Assembly (NCBI RefSeq): GCF_031143425.1
Contig: NC_090450.1
Location: 170,981,272 to 171,045,271, forward strand
Direction: 5' to 3'
Length of the DNA stretch: 64,000 nt
Origin: Pleurodeles waltl
Taxonomy: Eukaryota; Chordata; Amphibia; Caudata; Salamandridae
Below, one piece after another: positions 23,589 through 34,959 of the stretch; within the stretch, counting starts at the first letter, position 1, and every line of letters starts with the position of its first letter. The translations under genes were made by a program, and so were the position numbers. The notes beneath the pieces were generated by a model that was given only the letters and a program-made list of their open reading frames with translations, had not been told where the DNA came from and ran no database searches.

Positions 23589-25494
23589 CTAATGTTGTGG
23601 GTACCTGGATGCGAAGTTTTGGCATTTTGAGTTTTCCTTTGTTGCAAATAGATCTATTTGTGGTGTTCCCCAAATTTGGAAGTAAGTGTTCAGTATTTGG
23701 GGGTGAATCTCCCATTCGTGGATCTGTTGGTGATCCCGTGAGAGATTGTCTGCTAACTGATTCTGAATTCCTGGAATAAATTGTGCTATTAGGCGAATGT
23801 GGTTGTGAATCGCCCAATGCCATATTTTCTGCGTTAGGAGACACAACTGTGTTGAGTGTGTCCCTCCTTGTTTGTTTAGGTAGTACATTGTTGTCATGTT
23901 GTCTGTTTTGACAAGAATGTATTTGTGGGTTATCATGGGTTGAAATGCTTTCAGCGCTAGAAATACCGCTAACAGTTCTAGGTGATTTATGTGTAACTGT
24001 TTTTGCTGTATGTTCCATTGTCCTTGGATGCTGTGATGATTGAGGTGTGCTCCCCACCCTGTCATGGAAGCATCTGTTATCACATATTGTGGCACTGGGT
24101 CTTGGAAAGGCCGCCTTTGGTTTAAATTTATACTGTTCCACCATTGAAGCAAGATGTATGTTTGGCGGTCTATCAACACCAGATCTAAAAGCTGACCCTG
24201 TGCTTGTGACCATTGTGATGCTAGGCACTGTTGTAAGGGCTGCATGTGTAACCTTGCATTTGGGACAATGGCTATGCATGAGGACATCATGCCTAGTAGT
24301 TTCTGTATTATTTTGACTTGTACTTTTTGTTTTGGATACAAGGCTTGTATTACATTGTGAAATGTTTGTACTCTTTGTGGACTTGGAGTAGCAATCCCTT
24401 TTGCTGTGTTGATTGTTGCTCCCAAGTATTGCTGTGTTTGGCACGGCTGCAGGTGTGACTTTGCGTAGTTGATTGAGAAACCTAGTTTGTGTAGGGTTTC
24501 TATGACATATTTTGTGTGTTGTGAACACCGTTTTTGCGTATTGGTTTTGATTAACCAATCGTCTAGGTATGGGAACACATGTATTTGCTGCCTTCTGATA
24601 TGTGCAGCTACTACTGCCAGGCATTTTGTAAAAACCCTTGGTGCAGTTGTTATTCCGAATGGCAACACTTTGAATTCCAAGGGATACATTACCAATTCAA
24701 ACCTTAGGTGCTTTCTGTGTGAAGGATGTATTGGTATATGGAAATATGCATCCTTTAGGTCTAGTGTTGTCATGTAGTCTTGTTGTTTGAGCAGTGGGAT
24801 TACGTCTTGTAGAGTAACCATATGAAAATGGTCTGATTTGATGTAGGTATTTAATGTTCTGAGATCTAGTATCGGTCTCAGGCTTTTGTCCTTTTTGGGT
24901 ATCAGGAAGTACAGTGAGTAAACTCCTGTGTTTAATTGATCTTTTGGTACTAATTCTATTGCTTCTTTCTGTAGCAATGCCTGAAATTCTAGTCCTAGAC
25001 GATCTATATGTTGTTTTGACATATTGTGTGTTTTCGGTGGGACGTTTGGAGGGAATTTGAGAAACCATGCTGGATAATTGGAATTATCCAACCATGCTGG
25101 ATAATTGCTAAGACCCAAGTGTCTGTTGTTATTTCCACCCAATGTGTGTAAAACTTGTTTAGTCTCCCCCCCCCACAGGTGTTATGTGTTGGGGATTTGT
25201 GACCTTGAAGTCACTGTTTGTTTTGAGGAGTTTTGGGACTTTGGAACTTTCCTCTGTTTCTTTGAAACTGTCCTCCTCTATATTGTCCCCAAAAACCTCC
25301 CCGCTGATACTGGCTTTGGTAAGTGGGCTTTGTTTGTGAGGTTGTGGCTTCTGTGGTTTGCCCTCGAAATCCCCCTCGGAATTGTGTTTTCCGAAATGTG
25401 CCTCTGCTCTGCGGGGAGTAGAGGGCGCCCATGGCTTTGGCCGTGTCAGTGTCTTTTTTAAGTTTTTCAATTGCAGTGTCCACTTCCAGCCCAA
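23589..25494 (-). pseudogene. DIRS reverse transcriptase-RNase H (damaged pol)
   Basis: The main open stretch is 25142-23589 (517 codons). Counting from 25142, residues 60-240 are the reverse transcriptase: motif A LDLKDAYFHIPI with catalytic Asp128, PFGITTAPRVF, and the active site YLDD at residues 192-195 (codons 24569-24558). RNase H follows with its four acidic residues intact: Asp357 (ITDASMTGWG), Glu389 (HLELLAV), Asp414 (VKTDNMT) and Asp465 (NQLADNLSR). The C-terminal DLFATKEN linker is cut by a TAG at 23591-23589. The true start lies upstream in another frame (25494-25159), overlapping the end of gag as DIRS pol genes do. That part is separated by a frameshift in a nine-C run (25166-25174) and another shift near the 27-bp direct repeat at 25073-25116. 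Catalytic residues are all present, but the frame is broken. Confidence 0.88.
25073..25116 (+). repeat. Direct repeat, 17 bp copies, period 27 bp
   Basis: The sequence AACCATGCTGGATAATT occurs twice 27 bp apart inside the 5' part of the DIRS pol gene. It is an in-frame (27-bp) local duplication, and the frame change in pol lies beside it. Confidence 0.85.
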
Positions 25495-27224
25495 ACAACT
25501 GCTGTCCGTTGAATGGCATATTCAGCACAGCTTGCTGTATCTCTGGTTTAAATCCTGATGTACGCAGCCATGCATGCCTCCTTATGGTTACTGCTGTGTT
25601 GACAGTTCTAGCAGCTGTGTCTGCAGCATCCATTGCTGATCGAATTTGATTATTGGAGATATTTTGTCCCTCTTCGACCACTTGCTGCGCTCTTTTTTGA
25701 AACTCCTTTGGCAAGTGTTCAATAAGGTGTTGCATCTCGTCCCAATGGGCCCTATCATATCTGGCTAGCAAAGCTTGCGAATTTGCAATACGCCACTGGT
25801 TTGCTGCCTGTGCCGCCACCCTTTTGCCTGCTGCGTCAAATTTTCTACTCTCTTTATCTGGAGGTGGCGCGTCTCCTGAGGTATGAGAGTTGGCTCTTTT
25901 GCGCGCTGCTCCAACTACAACAGAGTCTGGTGATAGCTGTTGTGCGATGTACACTGGGTCTGTTGGTGGCAGTTTATATTTTTAATCTACTCTTGGGGTA
26001 ATGGCTCTCCCTTTGACAGGCTCTTCAAACACCTGTTTGGAGTGTTTTAGCATTCCGGGCAACATTGGCAGACTTTGATATTGACTGTGCGTAGACGACC
26101 GTGTATTAAAAAGGAAGTCATCTTCAATGGGTTCTGAGTGAAGCCTGACATTGTGAAATGCTGCTGCCCTTGCTACCACTTGAATGTAGCCTGTACTATC
26201 CTCAGGTGGCGAGGGTCTTGCTGGATAGCACTGAGGACTATTGTCTGACACTGGTGCGTCGTAAAGGTCCCATGCGTCAGGGTCATCTGGACTCATCCCC
26301 GTATGTGTTTGGGATTGCATCATTGGTGGAGTGGCTACCGGTGATAGTTGTGGAGAGTGATGTGGGGATGGTGGTGGTGTTATTTGTTTAGCCACTTTTG
26401 CTTGTGGTTGTTTGTCCTTGTTTTGGAAGGCAAGTTTTCGTTTCATTCTGATTGGGGGAAGAGTGCTGATCTTCCCTGTATCTTTTTGAATAAAGAGCCG
26501 CCTTTGCGTGTGATCTGGCTCTATTGTTTGCAATTCCTCTTCAAATCTGTGTCTTCATTTGAGAGGACAGTCCTTGTTCCTCTGAATAGGAACTAATTTT
26601 CGGTTCGGATGCCGGATGTTTCGGCACCGAAACCTTTTCTGCTGCTTTCTTCGGCTCCGACAAAATCTTTTTTCTTTTCGGCGTCGTGCCCTCTCGGTGC
26701 CGACCAACTTCGGTGCCGCTGTCTCGGTGCCGAATCTTTTCGGAGCCACTCTCTCGGGCCCGAGATTGCTGCGTGCCTGTATCTCGACTGGAGTCGGATG
26801 ACTTCGACACCAGCTCGCCCTTTTTCGGTGCCGATGGACGGTCACCTACTTTTCGGGTTAAGCCATGGCCTGTTGGCGGTGGCGCCCCCTGGGCTTTGGC
26901 AGTCTTTCCGTGAGTTTTTTGTTTCGACGTCCTACTCACGGTTTTCGGCGTTTCTTCGGGATCGACCTCCTCTGAGTCCGATTCCTGGATGGAGAATGTT
27001 TCTTCCTCCTCCTCGAAACACCCTTGTCCTGTCGGCGCGGACACCATTTGCAGTCTTCTTGCTCTTCGGTCCCTGAGTGTCTTCCTCGACCGAAACGCTC
27101 GACAGGCCTCACAAGTATCCTCCCTGTGTTCCGGTGACAAACACAAGTTACAGACCAGGTGTTGATCTGTATATGGATACTTGCTATGGCATTTTGGACA
27201 GAAGCGGAATGGGGTCCGTACCAT
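25211..27224 (-). pseudogene. DIRS gag (one frameshift, one stop)
   Basis: The structural protein that would form the particle and bind element RNA. From the ATG at 27224, residues 9-41 carry three Cys pairs (FCPKC, CNLC, CEAC) with His between, a zinc-binding arrangement at the N-terminus, followed by a basic TLRDRRARRL and a long Ser/Arg/Lys-rich linker. The reading frame changes near 26541-26550, where the first frame stops and the second continues. The second part (about 26550-25985) holds a basic, Pro/Ser-rich stretch. A TAA at 25984-25982 interrupts it. The same frame then resumes (about 25981-25211) with a helical domain (AANQWRIANSQALLARY, HLIEHLPKEFQKRAQQV) and a Gly/Arg/Gln-rich tail. 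An upstream in-frame ATG exists at 27308, but the Cys motif favours 27224. The 3' end overlaps pol by about 280 bp. Confidence 0.85.
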
Positions 27225-27442
27225 CAGCCTTGAAGAGACACGTGGCCGGGCCGACCAGGCCCCGACGGGAATCGAAAAACCCCAAAGGGCCACCGGAGCT
27301 CTTCTCATTTCGGTGTCGATCTGTTGTAACTAACCCGATACCGAATGCAAACAATACAGACGATTTTTCCGAGATTCTAACTAACTTTCCGACCCGAAAC
27401 ACGGAGCGAAAAGGAACACGTCCGAACCCGATGGCGGAAAAA
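27225..27442 (-). other. DIRS 5' leader
   Basis: The region between the right terminal repeat and the gag start. It is GC- and CpG-rich compared with flanking DNA. It would contain the transcript leader and possibly the promoter, but no TATA box or initiator could be assigned. A poly(A/G) stretch at 27436-27446 marks the inner edge of the terminal repeat. Confidence 0.5.
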
Positions 27443-27621
27443 AAAACAATCTAAGATGGAGTCAACGCCCATGCGCAATGGAATCGAAATGGGAGGAGTC
27501 CCTCGGTCTCGTGACTCGAAAAGACTTCTTCTAAGAAAAACAACTTGTAACACTCCGAGCCCAACACCAGATGGCGGGATGTGCACAGCATGTGTATCTG
27601 CAGCTACACATGCCATCGAAC
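27443..27621 (-). repeat. Right inverted terminal repeat of DIRS element
   Basis: Reverse complement of the left terminal repeat 21768-21943 with few differences. It ends GCTACACATGCCATCGAAC at 27621. The outer 40 bp are copied in inverted orientation at 22171-22210. In the element's orientation this is its 5' end. Confidence 0.9.
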
Positions 27622-28774
27622 ATATACATTTCAAATTACTGGAAGGGTCCAGTTTAAAGAGCATGTAAAGAATTCAACAGTAACCATGTACTAACAAGAA
27701 TTTAATGCAGAAGTGCTGTCTGTTCAACAAAATGAAATTAAGTAATTTTGGAAAATTGCCTGGAGCAGACGCTGAACTGTTGGGAAGCAACACATTCTTT
27801 AAATCTGGGGTACACAAATCTCCTCCAATTACAAGGTCTCCCACAGTTCAGGGTACACCTATATGTAGCTGCTAGCTAAAAAGGAATTGAGGTCTATTAA
27901 ATGCATTAATTCTGCCTGGAACACAGTATTCTATGGGGTTAAGTTAGCGAGACCCAATTCTGCAGAGAGATGCCGTTTGTGATAGGAATACTGCGACATG
28001 TTTGATGTATAGATGTTTGTAATCATTACAATTATAGGTACATGTGCTGATCATTGGCAGGTCATGAAGTTCAATTACTAGCCTTTTTGTATACATTCTA
28101 GAACTCCTTATGTGCAAATTTGTAATTTGGTTTTACTTTGTTGCATTTTGATATTGCAAACGGATTTTAGCAAAACAAAACAAACGAGGTCACAAGTAGT
28201 TTCACAAACTCTAAGCTTGTGGAATGAAACCCTTCTCTAAACACAGCACTAGCAGAAACTTTTCACCTTGGCCCAGACAATGGAAATCGAAGACTAAAAG
28301 GTACTGTATGGAAAAAAAGAGAACTTCAGTAGATATGTAATCTGCTGAATTCTGGATAGGAGGAAACCTCAGGGATTTTCTGGAAGAGTTCCAAGGCAGA
28401 AGTAGAACAGTTGCATTCTTGCTGTAGCCACAGAAATGGGGTGAGGGAAAAAGATTTACCAAGAGCTTTTTACATGCATGCCTTGTGAATGTTTTCTAAG
28501 TCCAATAGTAACAACTAACTGTTGGAATACACCTTCAAAATGGAAAAGCAAGGAATACAAACTCCTCCAGACAAATGTTAACACCTCAAATACCAAATAT
28601 TATCAACACTTTGCATGTGCAAAGAACTCTTCTTTACATTAATTTTACAATATATACATTCTAGAACTCGCCAGCAAAAATGTAGCACGTTATTTAAGCT
28701 AATTACAACACTATTCGAATGGCATAGTAAAAATAAAAAAATAAAAAATAAGTGGACATCCTGACAATACACTG

Positions 28775-28799
28775 TCAGAGCGCGGAAAACGCGCTCTGA
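28775..28799 (+). repeat. Perfect hairpin, 10-bp stem, 5-nt loop
   Basis: TCAGAGCGCG and CGCGCTCTGA flank the loop GAAAA. The CGCG stem is striking in AT-rich DNA. A second tiny palindrome (GTCAC-TTT-GTGAC) follows at 28804-28816. The function is unknown. Confidence 0.85.
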
Positions 28800-28828
28800 T
28801 AAAGTCACTTTGTGACTAAACACGTGTT

Positions 28829-28884
28829 GGCTGTCAAGTACAAACAACTGTAATAAGGCTGTCAAGTACGAAAAACTGTAATGA
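28829..28884 (+). repeat. Two-copy tandem repeat, 28-bp unit
   Basis: The unit GGCTGTCAAGTAC... at 28829 is repeated at 28857 with a few substitutions. Confidence 0.85.
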
Positions 28885-29108
28885 ACTAAACGGAAGCATG
28901 AATGGATTTGAGTTTTCGAAATAAAAGAAGATTTAACACAAGACTGAACTGTCTGGAACATATGACTTCTTGGCTCTCTACTGTTCGCATATGGTTTGGT
29001 TTGGTGCTTTGGTTGTGATGTGTAAAGACAAAACCCTTGCCTGGCCAGATCATTAATTTTAACTGTTCCGACTCCATACCATGATGATGGGGATTAATGT
29101 AAAAAAAA

Positions 29109-29126
29109 ATATATATATATATATAT
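29109..29126 (+). repeat. (AT)n microsatellite, 9 units
   Basis: Follows a run of nine A. Confidence 0.9.
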
Positions 29127-29227
29127 GTTTTTTAACAAATAGCCATTTTGTTTCCATTAAACAAATATGATGTGGTAACTGTTTACCAGAGTCCATATGA
29201 TTGGGAGCCCAAAGAAATCTTAAATAC

Positions 29228-29762
29228 TAGAGGGGTGTGAAATTAGAGTAATTTTGTGTAGCGTAATTATGTGCAATTACTGTGGAATTACACATATTTA
29301 AGATAAATGTATCTAGCTCTCAAACACTTTGTTGGGATTTGGTAGTTTGGTGCTAAAAAAAAAAAAAAATACCTAAAAGACCCACTTGAAGAAAAAAAAA
29401 ACATAATAATAATAATAATAATACTACATGAAATGTTTGTTGGCTGCCCACACTAGCAGAACTGCCCCTCAAGTTAAACACTGCCACTCATGGACGGCTT
29501 TGTAAGTTCAAGCTAAAAAGTTATTGAACAGTTCACTCTATTGAAAAACCTAAATGAAATGCCTCTCACGTTCCAAAATTATCTGTACTGTACACCTTGC
29601 GTTAAGATTTCACCATGTAGCTCAATGTGATCGCCATAATTTTGCATACATTTGTTATGTGAAATTACCAAAATTATGCCAGTTACACAGGTGTAATTAA
29701 TATTTACCACAGGCCAAATAAACACTCAATTACAGTACAATTGTAATGTTCCACACCTCTCA
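29228..29762. mobile_element. Candidate non-autonomous DNA transposon (MITE-like)
   Basis: The segment begins TAGAGGGGTGTGAAATTA and ends TGTTCCACACCTCTCA. The reverse complement of the end, TGAGAGGTGTGGAACA, is similar to the beginning, giving imperfect terminal inverted repeats of about 15 bp. Both ends continue into GTAATTAC-rich sequence (GCGTAATTATGTGCAATTACTGTGG on the left, CAATTACAGTACAATTGTAATG on the right). No open reading frame is inside. It contains poly(A) at 29355-29369 and (AAT)n at 29403-29423. No clear target-site duplication was found, so superfamily is not assigned; a hAT-like origin is a guess from the GGTGTG termini. Confidence 0.45.
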
Positions 29763-31647
29763 AGGACTATCTTCGAGGTGTACTTTTGTGAAGGTGGTTC
29801 CCATATTGTAACATAAAAACAAAACTAGTGGACCTAATTGCATATTATAGAGACATCATGCTTTTGATAAAGGCTCACTGACAGAAGAGTTTGAAAAACA
29901 TGCAGCGTTGGAAATAGAAGAGCTGAAGAAAGGGAACAGCCACAAATATAAAACCAGATGTGGCTTTGATGATAAGTGTCTTGCCATACAGTTCATTCAG
30001 AATAGATAGATGTCTCTTGTGCCAATACAGGAAACAAGAACATGGAACTTACTTGTAATCCCAATTCTCTGTGGTGTCCTCATTCTAGCAATCATATTAA
30101 TACTACTAACGCCAGAATACATTTTCAAAGAAATCTCTTTAGGGGTAAAAGCTTTTGAGCAGATGCCAAGTTAAGTAACATATCTGTAAGATTTTGCTTA
30201 AATTCTGAAAACAAGCAAAAGGGCTGAGCAATGATGGAAATGGAACTATGCAGTTTGCTGCATCAGGAGATTTAAAAGGTCCCTTCCCTTTATGAACACT
30301 TAGTCAATGCAAATTTATTATGAAGGATCGGGAAGGATTTTCAATACCTTATCCATTACCCTTAATGTTACCCAGGAGGCAGTAATTAATGAGGAACTAC
30401 GACAGGAAGAATTTAACTGCCCCCGCTCTATTATGGAATCTCCAATACAGTTCATTAAATTAAAGAGGTCCTCCTCTTAGGAGGTGGGTGACTTCGGTGA
30501 GTGGCATGACAGCTAAATATCGACTCTGCACACCCTAGAAACAACCACTTCAATTCTCATGAGTAATGTTTCTATCAAGTCTTTTGTTGAAGTAAGTGGT
30601 CTGTTAGACGTCTGAGGCATGAAGTGATGCATGATACCATATATCTGGCTGTAGACTACATAAATGTAACCAAAGTTTGAGAGAAGGCTACACTTCGTTA
30701 CCAGGACTAATGGTTTGTTGAGGTAGTACTCCGTGTTTTCACATCTAGAACAGAGAAACATTCTGCCAGAAAAATAGTTTGGGTAAGACAGCACAGAAAC
30801 GGTTTGGTTTATGTGCAACTCTTAAAAGATCTACGAAAGGCAGGAAGTGCAAGCGCTCAAGAAACCATATAACAAAGCTTTACAAAAGGTCATGAAGCTG
30901 AAGGACCCTCAAGTTTGCAGACTAGTGGATGATGCAGCGACTATTATCGAGTTATGCTTAAAGAATTGAAGTTAACAATATGTAGCTGTTCAATAGAGGA
31001 CCCCTTAACTAGATAGAGAAAGGACATTTCTATACCAAACAGTGAAGAGAGGACCTATTCACTGTAAGCAATACGCCAAAAGCTCCTTATCACATAGGTG
31101 GTGGAAAGGGATGTAAAAGAGGGACATTTCCCAAAAGCTGTAATGATCCTTGCAGTAAGTTTTATAGAAAAAAGGATGAATGTACTGAAGCATCCAAGAT
31201 AAAAGATGCAGTATTCAGGTGATTTCCTTAGATAGGTGATACGGACTGTCTGGCAATCCCACGAGGTTACTTCGAAAGAAGAAATAAGCTGAGATACAAT
31301 CATTGCGGTGGACAGTCCGATGTAACAAGGCTCATCTTCTGCTCGGACTGTTCAATGTTAAGGACTAGAAAAGACATAAAACTAAAGCATCGCCACTCAT
31401 TTGGGCTCTGGATGTGAAGTATTTGTTTTTTTCTGCAGTAAACCGGTCCAACTATGGGGCTGCCTCGTTGGGAAGCATTTCAGCTGGCACGGTCTACTTT
31501 TGTCTTTGTATCAGTTAAGCTTACAAGTGTATCTGCTTTCGTGTTCTGCACACATTTGCTGCAACTGCAGATATTTAAGAGTCAATGCCTCGTAGTTCCT
31601 TAGTGACAATTCTGTGCCTCCTACTCGTATTAGGACATAGTACATTG
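29763..31647. other. Non-coding AT-rich stretch
   Basis: No recognisable coding region or repeat. Confidence 0.6.
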
Positions 31648-31697
31648 TCATGTTGATATTCTGTCATTTTGTGCATCATGACAGAATATCAACATGA
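31648..31697. repeat. Perfect 20-bp inverted repeat with 10-nt loop
   Basis: The arm starting TCATGTTGATATTCTGTCAT (31648-31667) is exactly complementary to 31678-31697, with the loop TTTGTGCATC between. It could form a 50-nt hairpin on either strand. It may be the fused ends of a decayed inverted-repeat transposon or a small hairpin RNA gene. Nothing in the flanks decides between these. Confidence 0.9.
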
Positions 31698-34600
31698 ATG
31701 TTCAAATCGGTGGATGGGTACATGGACAGGTCTCAAGTACTATATACCACTGATGTGGTTAGAATTGTTCTTTTTGAGAACACATTCTTTCCTAGTTTAG
31801 ATGGTCCCTGTCCTTGTCACATCCCAGTATGGATGAAGCGGTACTGAACCTCAAGGTTGCAGAGTTAATTCTAGAAAGAAATGTAAACATTTTTTGCAGG
31901 AACAAATTTAAGGAACAAAAGCCATCTAGGTTAGAAACAGTTTGTGCTTCCTGCTCTCTGGCGCATTCATTACTTATCTTCCAGGCATTGTTATAGCAAT
32001 CTTAAGAGCAGTTGTGCATAACAAGCATCATAGAAGCCACAGACCCCTGACCCTGTAATTGAAGCACTCTGGCAGCAGAACATGATCTTCTGGTGACTTC
32101 AGCATTCAGTCTTAATGTGACAATTGTGTTTCATTCTCAATTATCCCAAATGATTTATCTTGAGACCAATATTTTGCATGATTTTATGAGTAAGTACAAA
32201 AGTCTCTCAGACTGCTTGCAAAAGTACATGGGGTGGAGCGCACTGACGTTTGCTGACCTGGTACTGCTGATCCTTAACGTTTTCTAGGCTTCACAATGCA
32301 ACTTTAGGAACATGCATGTTGGAAGTCATAGGGAATGCATTCAGTCTCCCTTGTGCAGCCGGAACTACATTGAATGCCAGAAATGCATTTTAAACATCGT
32401 CTGTTTACCCATCTTATGCTTAAGGGTGGCTACAACTGTTTCATTCAGCTGCTTTTCGTTGCTTGAAAAGGGAAACGGGTGCTCGTGTTCCTTTATTATA
32501 AAGAACGTTCTCAGCAGCCAATTTCATAGTAGGGAAATGAAAAACCTCAGTCACCAAAGTAAAGATACTTGCTGTTCACGAGTGTACCGTTTTGATGAAT
32601 CTTCCAGAATCTGAACATATCAATTCCGTACAATGGAAAGCACAAATTTGTCTTTCAATATTTTCTGGGCTGAAATAGTGTGAAATGTTTTCTCGAACTC
32701 ATTGATGTGTGAAAAGGGTACGAGCGTCATTCATTTCCTTTCTGCGGTGTTGCAATACATTGATGGCAGGTTGACTCTGCTCCATCTTTTTGCTGGAAAA
32801 ATCCTTTCTGCACTTGAGGGTTTTTGCCAATAATGATAAAAGGAGATGCACCACTTCGATGGAAACTGCTCGGAGTAGCAAGTGTGTACATTTGGGGGGG
32901 GCTTTCTTAGTTTAACTATAACATGGAGGAAGCGTATTGCTGAAAAGTAACCAAGTTTATTTTCCTGTCTTGGTTAGTAGAGTTTTAAAAGCCAAACAGC
33001 GCTAAACCTTCAGGGTCAATGCTAAATTCCAGAAGAGGAACCAGAGATACATCAGAAAGGTTTGACTTAATTGTCAACAATATTCAACCCTAGTCAGCCA
33101 GCAGTGCTACTTTTAAGCTCTCTAGAGGACATGCTTGCAAAAAAATCAATTGAAAGTCGAAATATCCATCCATCTCAAAGGAGATACTTATTGAAGATGA
33201 AGAATAAGCGTAACCACTTAAAGGTTGGCTACCCCATGAAATACTTCTCTATCATATGGTGCAGAGTGCATGCAGTGTCTTCCTTTCACGGAACAAGTAT
33301 TTCAACTTCAATGATTAAGCTGGGATGTCATTCTTTGTTCCGGATGTGGCGTCTCTACGTAGGTTGGTACTTTTCTGGACAGAGGGTAAGGCAACATGGT
33401 GGTTAAGTCCCTCCACACTAAGTGGGACAAATACCTTATTTTACTTTATTGCACAAGAGATTGCCCTACATTATAATGCCGAGGGTGCAGATGTAGGCTT
33501 AGGAAGTTCTGAATTGATCTACTCTAATTTATTGAAATCGTGCTAAGTTCATTAAAAACCAATACGTATCCTACACCAAAATAAAAACCTAGTCGTTAGT
33601 CTTACACTCAAACTCTGCAGCATTTCATTATAGCAGTTAGTTCATAGTTACAAAATAGTTTAAAATTCGATAAAATAAATTCCACATTTTGGCCAGTGGG
33701 AGACATATCTGAAAAATATACATAATGACCAGGGATACTTAATTTATCGTCTAAAGGTACAAGTTTTCGGATTGATGGATATAAAAATACATAGTTCGTC
33801 ACCTTTTTGTTTTCAGATATATCTATTGACACGTTTGATAAATTGTACTGACATGTAATTTACTCTGGATTTATATCACATGTACAGAATGATAGTCATG
33901 CTACCAACGGGGGTGGCTATACCTTGGCTTTATTTTTGCTAACCAAGTGTTTTAATAACTTGGGCTGCTCCTTATTAGCCTCGACTCTTTCTTCAAAAAT
34001 TGCCAAACCTCACCATACCGACATTTATACCAGGGAGCGCAGGCTCAAGAGCTGCGATAAGAGCTCGTCTGCAGGTCTGAATCGTGGCTTGGTGAAAAAA
34101 CACCCTCGCAGCATCTCTCTTCGCTCTGGCAACAAGGCTGGAGCAGTGCAGAAGTTAGGGACCACTGTCACTGCCCCAGAGTCACAAAGTCTACAAACAA
34201 CTGATTCATTTATACTCTGCCAATGGGGCAACGAAACCGAAACTGGATGAACTCCCGGCCGCAGTGGCATAAACTTCAGTTCTGCTTGGTACCCATAACC
34301 CTGATCAAAGTATGGCTGTGGTTTCAGCACTTTATGTGTGTAAATAAATTGCAAAGTGTAGTGTGGGCCCTCTATCAAGTTAGATTTATCATCAAGTAAA
34401 AAGATATGTTTGGTTGTGCTAATAAAATATTAATAAAAAAAACAACAACAAAAAAACACTGGGGAATATGTGAGAATTCCACGAATTTCTGCCGTGCACT
34501 AAAGGGTGTCTTCCTTAGCAGCCCAAACTGAAGCAGTAGTTGTGACCGTAAAATGTAATTTGGCAGGATACGCACGATCCCGGCGGGAGATTTTTTTTTT

Positions 34601-34955
34601 TGGGGTGGCGGGGAAACATTCATGGTAAATTAAAGAGCCCAACAGAAAAAAATCTAAGACACAGGCACGTTCCTTTCACAGAAAGTGGAGAAATATTTAA
34701 AAGGAATCGAATGAAGAGAAATGATGCCAGAAAGTACAGCAGTGTGTTTAGGGTTCATTGCTTCACTGAGAAAAAGTGAAGAAAATGCACAGCATAGGCA
34801 AATGCAGTGGATTGCAAGGTTAAAACTAATTAATGACCAATGTCAACGTATTCCCTGCATTCTTCTTCCAGTACAATTAAAAAGCATCGGATCCGTTGCT
34901 GAAGTAACATTTATTTGAATTCTATTTTTAAAATAAAAAAAAGGTCAATGGTTAA
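31698..34955. other. Non-coding stretch
   Basis: Short frames at 32312-32614, 33071-33406 and 33924-34250 (plus strand) have no recognisable domain. Positions 34020-34300 are somewhat GC-richer than the flanks and could be an old repeat. Nothing else can be supported. Confidence 0.55.
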
Positions 34956-34959
34956 CATT

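Larger units (their letters stand above)
21738..27621 (-). mobile_element. Complete DIRS-type tyrosine-recombinase retrotransposon
   Basis: A 5.88-kb element transcribed on the minus strand with the full DIRS architecture: inverted terminal repeats at both ends, then gag, reverse transcriptase/RNase H and tyrosine recombinase, and an internal complementary region (22110-22210) inside its 3' end. No LTRs, integrase or transposase are present. DIRS elements replicate through a circular DNA that the recombinase inserts, which normally leaves no target-site duplication, and none is evident here. The tetranucleotide GAAC occurs at the right end (27618-27621) and just outside the left end (21731-21734). 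Gag and polymerase carry a few lesions while the structural parts are intact, so this is probably a young inactive copy. No methyltransferase domain was seen. Confidence 0.93.
27622..29227. other. Non-coding AT-rich stretch with small structured repeats
   Basis: Contains a perfect GC-rich hairpin at 28775-28799 and a two-copy 28-bp tandem repeat at 28829-28884, then an (AT)n run at 29109-29126. No coding region recognised. Confidence 0.6.

Noticed and set aside
23503..24624. Open frame of 373 codons on the minus strand overlapping the RT/RNase H and recombinase start
   Set aside because: It is an alternative frame of the same strand as RT/RNase H, with no recognisable domain and Ser/Thr/Asn/Gln-rich composition. 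The RT frame has all its motifs, so this is a by-product of codon composition.
25105..27076. Several plus-strand frames of 70-155 codons across the DIRS gag region
   Set aside because: They are antisense shadows of gag; their Phe/Arg/Ser-rich translations reflect the Ser/Lys/Glu codons of the sense strand.
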